The notes beneath the pieces are model-generated. The model worked only from the letters and a program-made list of their open reading frames with translations. It searched no databases and had not been told where the DNA came from. A DNA stretch of 17,835 nucleotides from Planctomycetaceae bacterium (lineage in GTDB: Bacteria; Planctomycetota; Planctomycetia; Pirellulales; Thermoguttaceae), in assembly GCA_031256755.1 (NCBI GenBank), contig JAIRPZ010000122.1:1-17835 (forward strand). The letters run 5' to 3'. The position numbers and the translations under genes were made by a program. Within the stretch, counting starts at the first letter, position 1; each line of letters starts with the position of its first letter. This document shows, piece by piece, positions 7,273-13,944 of the stretch.

Positions 7273-8595
7273 ATGCTTTTTGTAACAATAATTTTGTGTG
7301 CTTTGTTTTTCGGCGGATTTGCCGCTGCCGGAAATCCGCCGGATTTCCGCAGTACCGGCTGCGGAATTGAAATCGGTACCGACGGAACGGTTGTTCCGCT
7401 CTCCAAAGAAAAAGCAATTTCAATCGGAAAACTTGCGGCGAAACCGGATGTTCCGGCTGATCTGAACAAGAGTGTTCCTCTGCGGAAAATCTCGCTGAAA
7501 AAGTTCGATGCCGAAATGAAAGAAATCGTGGAAAAGCAGAAATTCATTCCCGATGCGATGCGGTATCTCGGCGGATTAACCTCGATCAAATATATTGCGG
7601 TGATCCCGGAAGAAAAAGACATTCTTTTGATCGGTCCCGCTGAAGGGTGGAAAAATGATTCGGCAGGGAACATCATTGGTGCGCAGTCAGGCAGTCCGAT
7701 GATGATGCTTGAGGACTTTCTGACCGTTTTGATGATGCAGAACCGTTTTACTCATCAGCAAGGCATTATTACGTGTTCTATTGAACCGGCTTCGGACGCT
7801 TTGGGAAAAATTGTCAAGGTTCAGCAGCGGTACTCAACGATAGATGCGAAAAATGCCGGAGCGTATGCTGACGAATTAGAAAACGCTTTCGGGAAAATGC
7901 CGATTGCGATCACCGGCGTACCGCTGCAAAGCCGGTTCGCCAAAGTTCTCGCCGCAGCGGATTTGAAGATGAAACGTATTGCTCTCGGATTAGAGCCGGC
8001 GGCGGTTCGGAATGTTCCCAGTTATATCAGTTTGATTTCCGGCAGCCGTCCGGTGAATCCGCGGTTTTGGATTGTGCCGGAGTATTCACCCGTCACGCAT
8101 GATTCTAAAAAACTGACGTATCAGTTGAGCAATTTGAAAATTCGTGTTTTTGCCGAAGAAGATTATTTTGCTGTCCGGCAGAATATTAAGCGGGAAAACA
8201 CGGATCGTGCGGCAGTTCAGTGGTGTAAAAGGGTTGAAGAGAATTTTGATGCTCTTGTCAAATCGCAGCCGGTCTTCGGCGAATTAGTGAAGGATATGGA
8301 AATTGCCTTTGTGGCGGCGGTCATTCAGCAGGAAAAGTTATTGCAAAAGGCGGATTGCCGGCTGTTGATTCTGCATGATGAATCGAAACTCAAATTGATT
8401 CCTTATCCGCAGCCGAAGAGTGTGGAAAGCAAATCGGTCATTTCTAAAATCGGTTATTCGTCTGTGGTGGCGTGCGGCGGTATTGAGATCAATCCTTTCG
8501 GTGTTCTCCAAACCGGACTTGATCTTAATGAAAAAATGGATGCGGAACGGAAGAAACTCATTCAAACCAAGGGAAAAGAATGGTGGTCGCCTTAA
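7273..8595 (+). CDS. Secreted DUF1598-type protein of unknown function
   Basis: A 440-residue protein with a signal peptide at about 1-20 (hydrophobic MLFVTIILCALFFGG then FAAAG). The core motif set SLKKFDAEM...MRYLGGLTSIKYIAVIPEEKDILLIGPAEGWK (positions about 75-125), then GITCSIEP (about 165-172), is that of planctomycetal DUF1598 proteins. The later part contains PRFWIVPEYSP and a long amphipathic region ending in KEWWSP. No enzymatic motif is recognised; an exported role is inferred from the signal peptide. The ATG at 7273 has GGAG 9 nt upstream. It lies 63 nt after the TPR/alpha-CTD gene in the same direction with no visible terminator or -10 element between them, so co-transcription is likely. 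Confidence 0.85.
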   Translation: MLFVTIILCALFFGGFAAAGNPPDFRSTGCGIEIGTDGTVVPLSKEKAISIGKLAAKPDVPADLNKSVPLRKISLKKFDAEMKEIVEKQKFIPDAMRYLGGLTSIKYIAVIPEEKDILLIGPAEGWKNDSAGNIIGAQSGSPMMMLEDFLTVLMMQNRFTHQQGIITCSIEPASDALGKIVKVQQRYSTIDAKNAGAYADELENAFGKMPIAITGVPLQSRFAKVLAAADLKMKRIALGLEPAAVRNVPSYISLISGSRPVNPRFWIVPEYSPVTHDSKKLTYQLSNLKIRVFAEEDYFAVRQNIKRENTDRAAVQWCKRVEENFDALVKSQPVFGELVKDMEIAFVAAVIQQEKLLQKADCRLLILHDESKLKLIPYPQPKSVESKSVISKIGYSSVVACGGIEINPFGVLQTGLDLNEKMDAERKKLIQTKGKEWWSP

Positions 8596-8633
8596 AATGA
8601 CCGGAACAGTTCCGATAGCTTTCAGAAGCGGTC

Positions 8634-8662
8634 TTGACAATTCTCCGGCTTCGGGGTGTACT
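8634..8662 (+). promoter_or_regulatory. Possible promoter directed into the convergent lyase-like gene (antisense/sRNA candidate)
   Basis: TTGACA (8634-8639), a 17-nt spacer and TGTACT (8657-8662) match 6/6 and 4/6. Nothing on the plus strand downstream looks like a gene. About 7 nt further a small hairpin (CATAG-acacg-CTATG) and, after 13 nt, seven T at 8693-8699 could end a very short RNA or terminate the DUF1598 transcript. A 13-bp palindrome CGGAACAGTTCCG precedes it at 8602-8614. Confidence 0.25.
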
Positions 8663-8718
8663 AAACATAGACACGCTATGGTGATGTAGTTATTTTTTTC
8701 ACCCTTATCCATTTTCCA

Positions 8719-11157
8719 TTACAAAGGATTACCCTTTGCCGTTGTCAGGTACAGCCGGTCAATGATCCCGTCCGGTTCACGCGGCGAAAGCGTAAAACGC
8801 CATACCCCCTTTTCCAGCCGCAGCGGCACCGGCAACTTCACCCAAGTCCATTGCCGGCGCGTTCCCAATGCCCAATCCGTCACCGCCCGCCGGCAGTCAA
8901 ACGAACCGTCCGGCAAACGTTTATCCGCCGCAAACCGGAACGAATCATGCGATCCGTCCTGCGTCAAAACACGCCCCCACAAAAAATACTCGCCTGCCGC
9001 ATCGATCTGCACAAGATACGAAATATCCGCATTAACCCGGACTCCCGCCGCAGACGGCTGCCCGCTGCCCGCCGTTAATGGATCAAACAACATAATCCCG
9101 CTTGCCGCTTCCCAATACGTTCCCGAAGGAACAATCACAACCGGTTTCGCACAGCGAAATGCCTCAGAAAACGTTTTCACCGCCGGAATCTTTTCCAAAA
9201 CCGGTCTGCCCAAATCCTTGCCGTTCAACATCAAAATCCCTGCGGGCAATTCCGGTTCGATAACGGTCTCCGTATCCGTGTGCCGGACAGAAACAATGCC
9301 GTCCCGGCCTTCTACGGCAAAGTCAAAACTGTTGCCGCTGATCTGACTCCGCACCACCTTTGCCCCGATAAACTTACTGATCCAATCCTCTGTTTTTGCG
9401 GCATCTCCGGTATCAATGCCGGACCCGATCCGAATCCAAAACGCCGCCCCCGCCATAGCGGTCTTTTCCATACGCTCCTTCCGTACGGCCGGATGCCAAG
9501 GATTATGGTTGACCGTTAAAAGAAACACGCCGCGGCGGGAGTCATGATGATTGCTATCGCCGTTTGATTCGGTTTGATGATGAAATAAATCTTCCGTGTT
9601 CAGCGACAACATTCTTTTGCTGTCCGCTGCGGCAGGCGTTTGTCCTTCAATATCTCTCATCCAGAGAACCCGTATCCCTGCAATACTATGAGGATAGCAG
9701 GCAATCACCGCCGCTTCGTGCAAACGGACTTCACACCGACCGGATTCCGGTTTGCGGAAGACAAAATGCGACATCACATTGGTTACCGCCGGATCGTGAA
9801 TGTTTTTTTGCGGATAGAGAACAACACCGACCGCATCGACTGTCCGTTGCGAACCAAACCAAAGCGCATCAAGGTTCAACGCCTTCGGATGTTCCGCTCT
9901 GCCGACCGGTGAACGTTTCTCTGCAAAAGGATCGCCTCTGCCGTCAGCAATAAAATAACACCGCGCCTGATATTGATGTGTCGTTAAATCCCCGCTGTCG
10001 GAATCGTCTGAAATGTCCACCGTAAGCGGAAGACAGTGCGGATAAGGGGAACCGTACTGCGCACCGGCAATACCGAGCGCAATGTCATGGAACATCATCA
10101 TAGATGCCCATTGCTGCGGCTCTTTTCCCCAGCGGCGAAAAACATAACGCGGATATTGTCCGTTCAATGCCGTCACCGTTTCCGGCGGATGATACAACGC
10201 CCGGAATGAACGCAGAACCGCATAATGCCGCATCTTGTCATTGTACGGAGCAAGACCGCCGTCCGCCATGATCCGCGCTGCGTTCATCGGCGCACCGGTA
10301 AGATAATCGTAGGAACGGCTTTGTGAACCGGCAAGCCGCAAGCCGGGACGGAACCAGTGCAGCGATAAATCCGTCCAGAAATAATCAAGCAGCACTTCGA
10401 TCATCTGTTTCATTTCCGCATTATTAATGTAACGGAAACCGAGTTGCAGCGTGTCGATAATGTTCGGATAATAATGCGGCGAGTTGTATTCGGCAATACC
10501 GTGATCCAGCAGACAGGCGGTAATGTTCCAAAGCCGCTGCCTGCCTTCTGTGCAGAGTTCCGTCCGGTCAAAAATCTGCCCCAGCAAAATTAAATGAACA
10601 GCGTTCATCACAGCGATGTTGGTATAATCAGGCGGGACTTTCCGGGCAAGGCAGGCGGTTACGGAACGTTCCATCATCCGTTTCAATACCGTTTGCGATT
10701 CGGCGGGCAGAAGATCGAAGGATTCATAATAAACCGGCAGCATCCTTTCTGTTACAAAAACAACAGCGTTGAGATCAGTAACGGTTTGATTGTTCCAGTA
10801 CCACCGGAAGTTGCCGAAGGACGGACTTTTCGGATTTTTGTCCTGCATGGCTTCGGCAATGCGGAACAGTTTCACGGTTTGATGCAGATCGGGACGTTTT
10901 CCTTCCGGCAGATCAGCGCGGGCGGAAGCGATGAGGGCAATGTTATCGAGGATATTGCTTCCGGCGGTGAAATTGCCTTCCGGCATTACAGCGGGTGCTT
11001 CGCTGCTGAACCGGCTTATATATTTTTCGGCAGCGGGAACCGACCGGCTGTAATACTCCGCCAGCCGGTCTTCCGCCGCAACCGGAAGAACAAGCAAAAC
11101 AAGCGTCAGCATGGAAAGGAGCCGCGGCAGACGGCAAGCACCCTTCTTCTCATGCAT
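8719..11157 (-). CDS. Large secreted polysaccharide-lyase-like protein (alpha/alpha-toroid plus C-terminal beta-sandwich)
   Basis: An 812-residue exported protein. The signal peptide spans residues 1-28 (basic start, LLSMLTLVLLVLPVAA, likely cut before E29). The region to about 350 is helical with many W/Y-rich motifs: FRWYWNNQTVTDLNAVVF, AEYNSPHYYPNIIDTLQLG (near 220) and AGSQSRSYDYLTGAP (near 280-290). This is the style of heparinase/alginate-lyase-type alpha/alpha-toroid enzymes, with candidate H, Y and R catalytic side chains. A long beta-rich region follows, and the end (about 672-812) looks like a carbohydrate-binding beta-sandwich, with YFLWGRV, SHDSFRF, W-x-W and closing SPREPDGIIDRLYLTT. 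The start at 11157 is chosen because the signal peptide begins there; the frame runs 50 codons further up inside the HDOD gene with no sensible sequence. It overlaps the HDOD stop by 8 nt, suggesting coupled translation. Substrate unknown; a named lyase family is not assigned. Confidence 0.75.
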   Translation of the reverse strand: MHEKKGACRLPRLLSMLTLVLLVLPVAAEDRLAEYYSRSVPAAEKYISRFSSEAPAVMPEGNFTAGSNILDNIALIASARADLPEGKRPDLHQTVKLFRIAEAMQDKNPKSPSFGNFRWYWNNQTVTDLNAVVFVTERMLPVYYESFDLLPAESQTVLKRMMERSVTACLARKVPPDYTNIAVMNAVHLILLGQIFDRTELCTEGRQRLWNITACLLDHGIAEYNSPHYYPNIIDTLQLGFRYINNAEMKQMIEVLLDYFWTDLSLHWFRPGLRLAGSQSRSYDYLTGAPMNAARIMADGGLAPYNDKMRHYAVLRSFRALYHPPETVTALNGQYPRYVFRRWGKEPQQWASMMMFHDIALGIAGAQYGSPYPHCLPLTVDISDDSDSGDLTTHQYQARCYFIADGRGDPFAEKRSPVGRAEHPKALNLDALWFGSQRTVDAVGVVLYPQKNIHDPAVTNVMSHFVFRKPESGRCEVRLHEAAVIACYPHSIAGIRVLWMRDIEGQTPAAADSKRMLSLNTEDLFHHQTESNGDSNHHDSRRGVFLLTVNHNPWHPAVRKERMEKTAMAGAAFWIRIGSGIDTGDAAKTEDWISKFIGAKVVRSQISGNSFDFAVEGRDGIVSVRHTDTETVIEPELPAGILMLNGKDLGRPVLEKIPAVKTFSEAFRCAKPVVIVPSGTYWEAASGIMLFDPLTAGSGQPSAAGVRVNADISYLVQIDAAGEYFLWGRVLTQDGSHDSFRFAADKRLPDGSFDCRRAVTDWALGTRRQWTWVKLPVPLRLEKGVWRFTLSPREPDGIIDRLYLTTAKGNPL

Positions 11158-12055
11158 CAATATACGTAAATAATCCCTGTTTCGGCTGGGCAATTTGCAG
11201 GAGAGCGGCATATTGTTCAAATTCGATGTCAATTCTGCTGAATAAATTGAGGAACAGCCGCTTGTTGCCGGAAAACACCTTTTCAAAAAGACGGATAAAA
11301 GCATCACGGTCGTCCCAATCGGCTTTGGTCACGGAAGGGAGCAGAGACGAAAGGGCAACGACAAAATACTCCGGCTGCTCGGCAAAACTGGCGGCTAATT
11401 CTTCCGCCCGCAGATGATTGCCGATGAGATTCACCAGTATTTCGGGCAGTTTCCAATGCTGTCCCAGCACAAAACCGGCATCGGCATGATTCCAGCCGAA
11501 GTTATCGTTTTCAATATCCGAAAGCCGTCTGGAAGCGGGCTGCCTTGCCAGCGAATCCAGCACGGGGCTGTAATCGGCGGTTTTCAGTTTCAGCAGCAGC
11601 GGAATCGCCATATCTTGCAGCAGTGCGCCGGCAAACGCCATTTCGGTGTCGCCTCTTTTTAATTCCAGCAGTAAAATCCGCGAAAACATTGCCCGGCGAA
11701 GCGAGTCCTGCCAAAGCAGACCGACATCGAATGAACCGGTTTTACTTCGCGGAATCAAACTGAAAACGGCTTTCCACAGCACAAAGTTCTTGACGATGCG
11801 GATGCCGACCAGTGCGACTCCCTGCCGGATATTGGAGATGGTGCTTTGAAAACCGAAGGCGGAAGAATTAAGAAATTTCAGCACTTGCGCTGCCAAACCG
11901 GGATCGGCTTCGATGGGACGTACCAAATCGTTGATATTGACTTTGGAAAGATCGTTGTCTAATTTCAGTACGGACAAGGCACTGTGAGGCATTGCCGGCA
12001 GTTGTTCGGCGATCAGCGATTTTCGCAACTCTTCACGGGCGGTTTCATTGTTCAT
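11150..12055 (-). CDS. HDOD-domain regulatory protein
   Basis: A 301-residue soluble protein with an HDOD domain at about 12-210: LPAMPHSALSVLKL, INDLVRPIEADPGLAAQVLKFLNSSAFGF and NIRQGVALVGIRIVKNFVL. A degenerate HD-like section with ALLQDMAIPLLL and WNHADAGFVLGQHWKLP follows. HDOD proteins are signalling modules related to HD hydrolases but generally without the metal-binding HD pair, often tied to chemotaxis, c-di-GMP or motility. Only one domain is seen; no EAL, GGDEF, receiver or kinase is fused to it. The C-terminal 90 residues are helical. The ATG at 12055 has no Shine-Dalgarno. It is the first gene of a unit with the lyase-like gene, an uncommon pairing. The target or partner is not evident. 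Confidence 0.88.
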   Translation of the reverse strand: MNNETAREELRKSLIAEQLPAMPHSALSVLKLDNDLSKVNINDLVRPIEADPGLAAQVLKFLNSSAFGFQSTISNIRQGVALVGIRIVKNFVLWKAVFSLIPRSKTGSFDVGLLWQDSLRRAMFSRILLLELKRGDTEMAFAGALLQDMAIPLLLKLKTADYSPVLDSLARQPASRRLSDIENDNFGWNHADAGFVLGQHWKLPEILVNLIGNHLRAEELAASFAEQPEYFVVALSSLLPSVTKADWDDRDAFIRLFEKVFSGNKRLFLNLFSRIDIEFEQYAALLQIAQPKQGLFTYIDA

Positions 12056-12118
12056 AATGGGCGGATTACGGTTAGGTACAGTGAAAAAAACTCATTCCTG
12101 CCGTCAGTGTTGTTTGCC

Positions 12119-12146
12119 ATTTTATCATATTTTTTGATAAAAACAA
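12119..12146 (-). promoter_or_regulatory. Promoter of the HDOD-lyase unit with an inverted repeat over the spacer
   Basis: On the minus strand TTGTTT (12146-12141), a 16-nt spacer and TAAAAT (12124-12119). An 8-bp inverted repeat, TTTTATCA-7 nt-TGATAAAA (12120-12142), covers the -10, the spacer and the edge of the -35, as a repressor operator would. AT-richness makes chance a fair alternative. The leader would be about 57 nt. Confidence 0.45.
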
Positions 12147-12163
12147 CGGTACGGCACTCAAAA

Positions 12164-12234
12164 GCGGCATGCCGCCCCGCCGGACAGGGCATACGTCCGC
12201 CGCCGGACAGAAAACGCAGAACACGCGGCTGCGT
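12164..12234 (-). terminator. Weak candidate terminators after the LarA-like gene
   Basis: Two minus-strand hairpins followed by short T runs. The first is a 6-bp stem ACGCAG/CTGCGT with a 9-nt loop at 12214-12234, then TTTTC. The second is GCGGCATGCCGC at 12164-12175, then TTTTG. Either could end the LarA-like transcript just before the HDOD promoter. The stems are short and the T-tracts poor. Confidence 0.3.
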
Positions 12235-12284
12235 AATCCATCGGCCGGACACCCAAAATCACGGACAGCGGATACCGCACCGGT

Positions 12285-13574
12285 TCACTGCATCCGTTCC
12301 GCCGTTGACCATAAGCCCGCGGACGGCGTACTGATAAAGTAAATCTCTTCGCCGTCCGGCATCGTGTTAAAACCGTTTTTCAACTTTTGCGGGTCGTAAC
12401 GTTTCACGGTCTCCTTGTAATCGGCGTAACCGAAATTCACCGTCTTCAAATCTTTTTCCGTCAGGTGTCCCGGCGCGTATGTTATCGTAAAACGTCCTTC
12501 GGACGAACCGTGAATCAGGTGCGCCGTGCCGACTGCCAAATCCTTCAAATCGTCCGCCGGTCCGGCTTTGCGGTAAAGTTCCATCACCTTTTCCGTGCCG
12601 GCGTAACCGTATTTCCGTATCAGCGAATCAATTTCCGGCTGTTCGCCGAACCGTTTCAAACCGGGCGCAATAATCAGCAATTCGCCGCCGTCCGCCATCG
12701 CCTTCCGCGTCCGGTAAATGGCTTTGTTGGCAACCCAAGTGCTGTAAAATTCGTCTCCCTGCATCACGGCAACCACTTTTTTCAGCGGCGGAACAACCGT
12801 AATGTTCTGCTTCCGCGATGCTTTCGCCGCCGCAAGATACGTTTCGACATACTCGCCGGCATACACGCCGGTATGAACGAGTTCGCCGGAATCGCTGTAA
12901 GCCATCACAACTTGAAAATAAGCATCCGGCAGATGCCCCAGAAACTCTTCTTCGGCTTTATTGAAACAGGCGCGGAGCGGCGTGGTGAGCGTTCCCAGAT
13001 TGTTTTCGATGCCGCAGCACGCCGCCATCAAATGCGATGCACAAATCATTTCTTTGCCGCCGAGACCGATAAAATAATTCTTGTTGTGATTGGCAAAGCC
13101 GAGGACTTCGTGCGGGACAACGTGTCCGATATTCAGAATGATGTCCCATTTTTCGTCAAACAGTTTCCGGTTCACGGCAACGGGAATCGCCCAATCTGCT
13201 TTGCCGCCGGAAATTTCTTTGACATAATCTGCGGGGATCTCGCCGACCGTTTTGGAATCGGTGCGCCAGTTATGTTTATCAATTTTGTCTTCGGGAACAC
13301 TGCCGAACATCCACCGGTTCTGTTCCGGCGTGTGCGGAACGTGCTGACCGAGTGTCGGGATGAGCCGGACTTCGGCATCTTTTGCAAAAATCTTGTAAAG
13401 TTCTTCGGTGATATAGCCGGCACCGCTGTGGGCGCGGGTAATATCGGGCGGGAGCAGCAGCACCCGTTTCGGATGAGCGCAAATCCTGTTCTTGGCTTCG
13501 TCGGCAAACTTGACAACCGCATCAAGAATGTCCTTTTTCGTAAATTGCTTTTGTGTGTGATAAAACCAGGGCAT
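12285..13574 (-). CDS. LarA-family (DUF2088) nickel-pincer racemase/epimerase homologue
   Basis: A 429-residue cytoplasmic protein. LarA enzymes use a nickel pincer nucleotide linked to a lysine to racemise or epimerise 2-hydroxy acids. The D-x-T-R motif is at D44-R47 (PPDITRAHS), matching D72 and R75 of Lactobacillus LarA. TLGQHVPHT (74-82) supplies the candidate for catalytic H108. In HVVPHEVLGFANHNKNYFIGLGG, H155 and K165 keep the 10-residue spacing of LarA H174 and cofactor lysine K184. H181 keeps the 26-residue spacing of the nickel ligand H200. The active-site set therefore looks intact. The substrate is not readable: homologues act on lactate, malate, phenyllactate or sugar acids. The cofactor genes larB, larC and larE are not in the window. 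The ATG at 13574 lies about 35 nt after a near-consensus promoter and has no Shine-Dalgarno. The long reading frame on the opposite strand is a shadow. Confidence 0.88.
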   Translation of the reverse strand: MPWFYHTQKQFTKKDILDAVVKFADEAKNRICAHPKRVLLLPPDITRAHSGAGYITEELYKIFAKDAEVRLIPTLGQHVPHTPEQNRWMFGSVPEDKIDKHNWRTDSKTVGEIPADYVKEISGGKADWAIPVAVNRKLFDEKWDIILNIGHVVPHEVLGFANHNKNYFIGLGGKEMICASHLMAACCGIENNLGTLTTPLRACFNKAEEEFLGHLPDAYFQVVMAYSDSGELVHTGVYAGEYVETYLAAAKASRKQNITVVPPLKKVVAVMQGDEFYSTWVANKAIYRTRKAMADGGELLIIAPGLKRFGEQPEIDSLIRKYGYAGTEKVMELYRKAGPADDLKDLAVGTAHLIHGSSEGRFTITYAPGHLTEKDLKTVNFGYADYKETVKRYDPQKLKNGFNTMPDGEEIYFISTPSAGLWSTAERMQ

Positions 13575-13615
13575 AGTAAGGAAGGGGAAATGAAAATAAA
13601 TCAGGGAATCCGTGT

Positions 13616-13643
13616 ATTATCCGCTCTTAACGGCAAATGTCAA
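13616..13643 (-). promoter_or_regulatory. Near-consensus promoter of the LarA-like gene
   Basis: On the minus strand TTGACA (13643-13638), a 16-nt spacer and GATAAT (13621-13616): 6/6 and 5/6. This is among the best promoters in the window and suggests strong basal expression. Confidence 0.65.
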
Positions 13644-13728
13644 CGCCGCCGGCTCTTTCCCCAAGCGGCGGCACGCTTGTACACAGCATTCGTCCGCTGC
13701 GCTCTCTGTTTCGTTTTCCTGCCCGGAC

Positions 13729-13812
13729 GGTCCATTCTCGTCTGAAAACGGTCCATTCTCGTCTGAAAACAGTTCATTCTCGTTTGAAAACAGTTCATTC
13801 TCGTTTGAAAAC
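13729..13812. repeat. Tandem repeat, four copies of a 21-bp unit
   Basis: Four consecutive 21-bp units at 13729, 13750, 13771 and 13792. The first two are ggtccattctcgtctgaaaac and identical to each other; the last two differ from them by three substitutions and are also identical to each other. 21 bp is two helical turns, so each copy shows the same DNA face. The array lies in the 370-bp gene-free stretch between the LarA-like start and the chemoreceptor start, upstream of both promoters. Copies are directly abutting, so this is not a CRISPR array. Because 21 is a multiple of three and the unit has no stop, several frames stay open across it. Confidence 0.9.
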
Positions 13813-13875
13813 GGGCGGAAAGGGAAAATTGTTCACAAAAAAGGGAGAAAGGGAAATAAGCATGGAACAAGATAC

Positions 13876-13904
13876 TTCTCAAAACGGTTCGGAACAGGTA
13901 TAAT
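13876..13904 (+). promoter_or_regulatory. Promoter of the chemoreceptor gene
   Basis: TTCTCA (13876-13881), a 17-nt spacer and a perfect TATAAT (13899-13904). The leader to the ATG at 13945 is about 34 nt and contains GGAG at 13935-13938, 6 nt before the start. No flagellar sigma28-type promoter was noticed. Confidence 0.5.
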
Positions 13905-13944
13905 CGTATTTCCTATTTTATCCTTTTCTCTCACGGAGTTTTTT

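Noticed and set aside
11158..11307. 50-codon upstream extension of the lyase-like frame
   Set aside because: It runs inside the HDOD gene and would bury the signal peptide internally.
12387..13745. 452-codon open frame on the plus strand opposite the LarA-like gene
   Set aside because: It is a codon-bias shadow. The minus strand carries all LarA motifs, and this frame has no recognisable family features.
13590..13745. 51-codon plus-strand ORF with a good Shine-Dalgarno (AAGGAAGGGG) before its ATG
   Set aside because: It lies over the LarA-like promoter and leader in antisense, the peptide resembles nothing known, and the purine run may be chance. Kept only as a curiosity.
13729..13812. CRISPR array
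   Set aside because: Repeats abut without spacers, are only 21 bp, and no cas genes are present.
13862..13903. 13-codon leader peptide (MEQDTSQNGSEQV) before the chemoreceptor
   Set aside because: Its stop overlaps the TATAAT box of the likely promoter, so it would not be on the transcript.
13612..13944. N-terminal extension of the chemoreceptor frame through the tandem repeat
   Set aside because: The first membrane helix and GGAG-spaced ATG at 13945 fit the family. The extension is repeat-encoded and basic, and the TATAAT box lies inside it.
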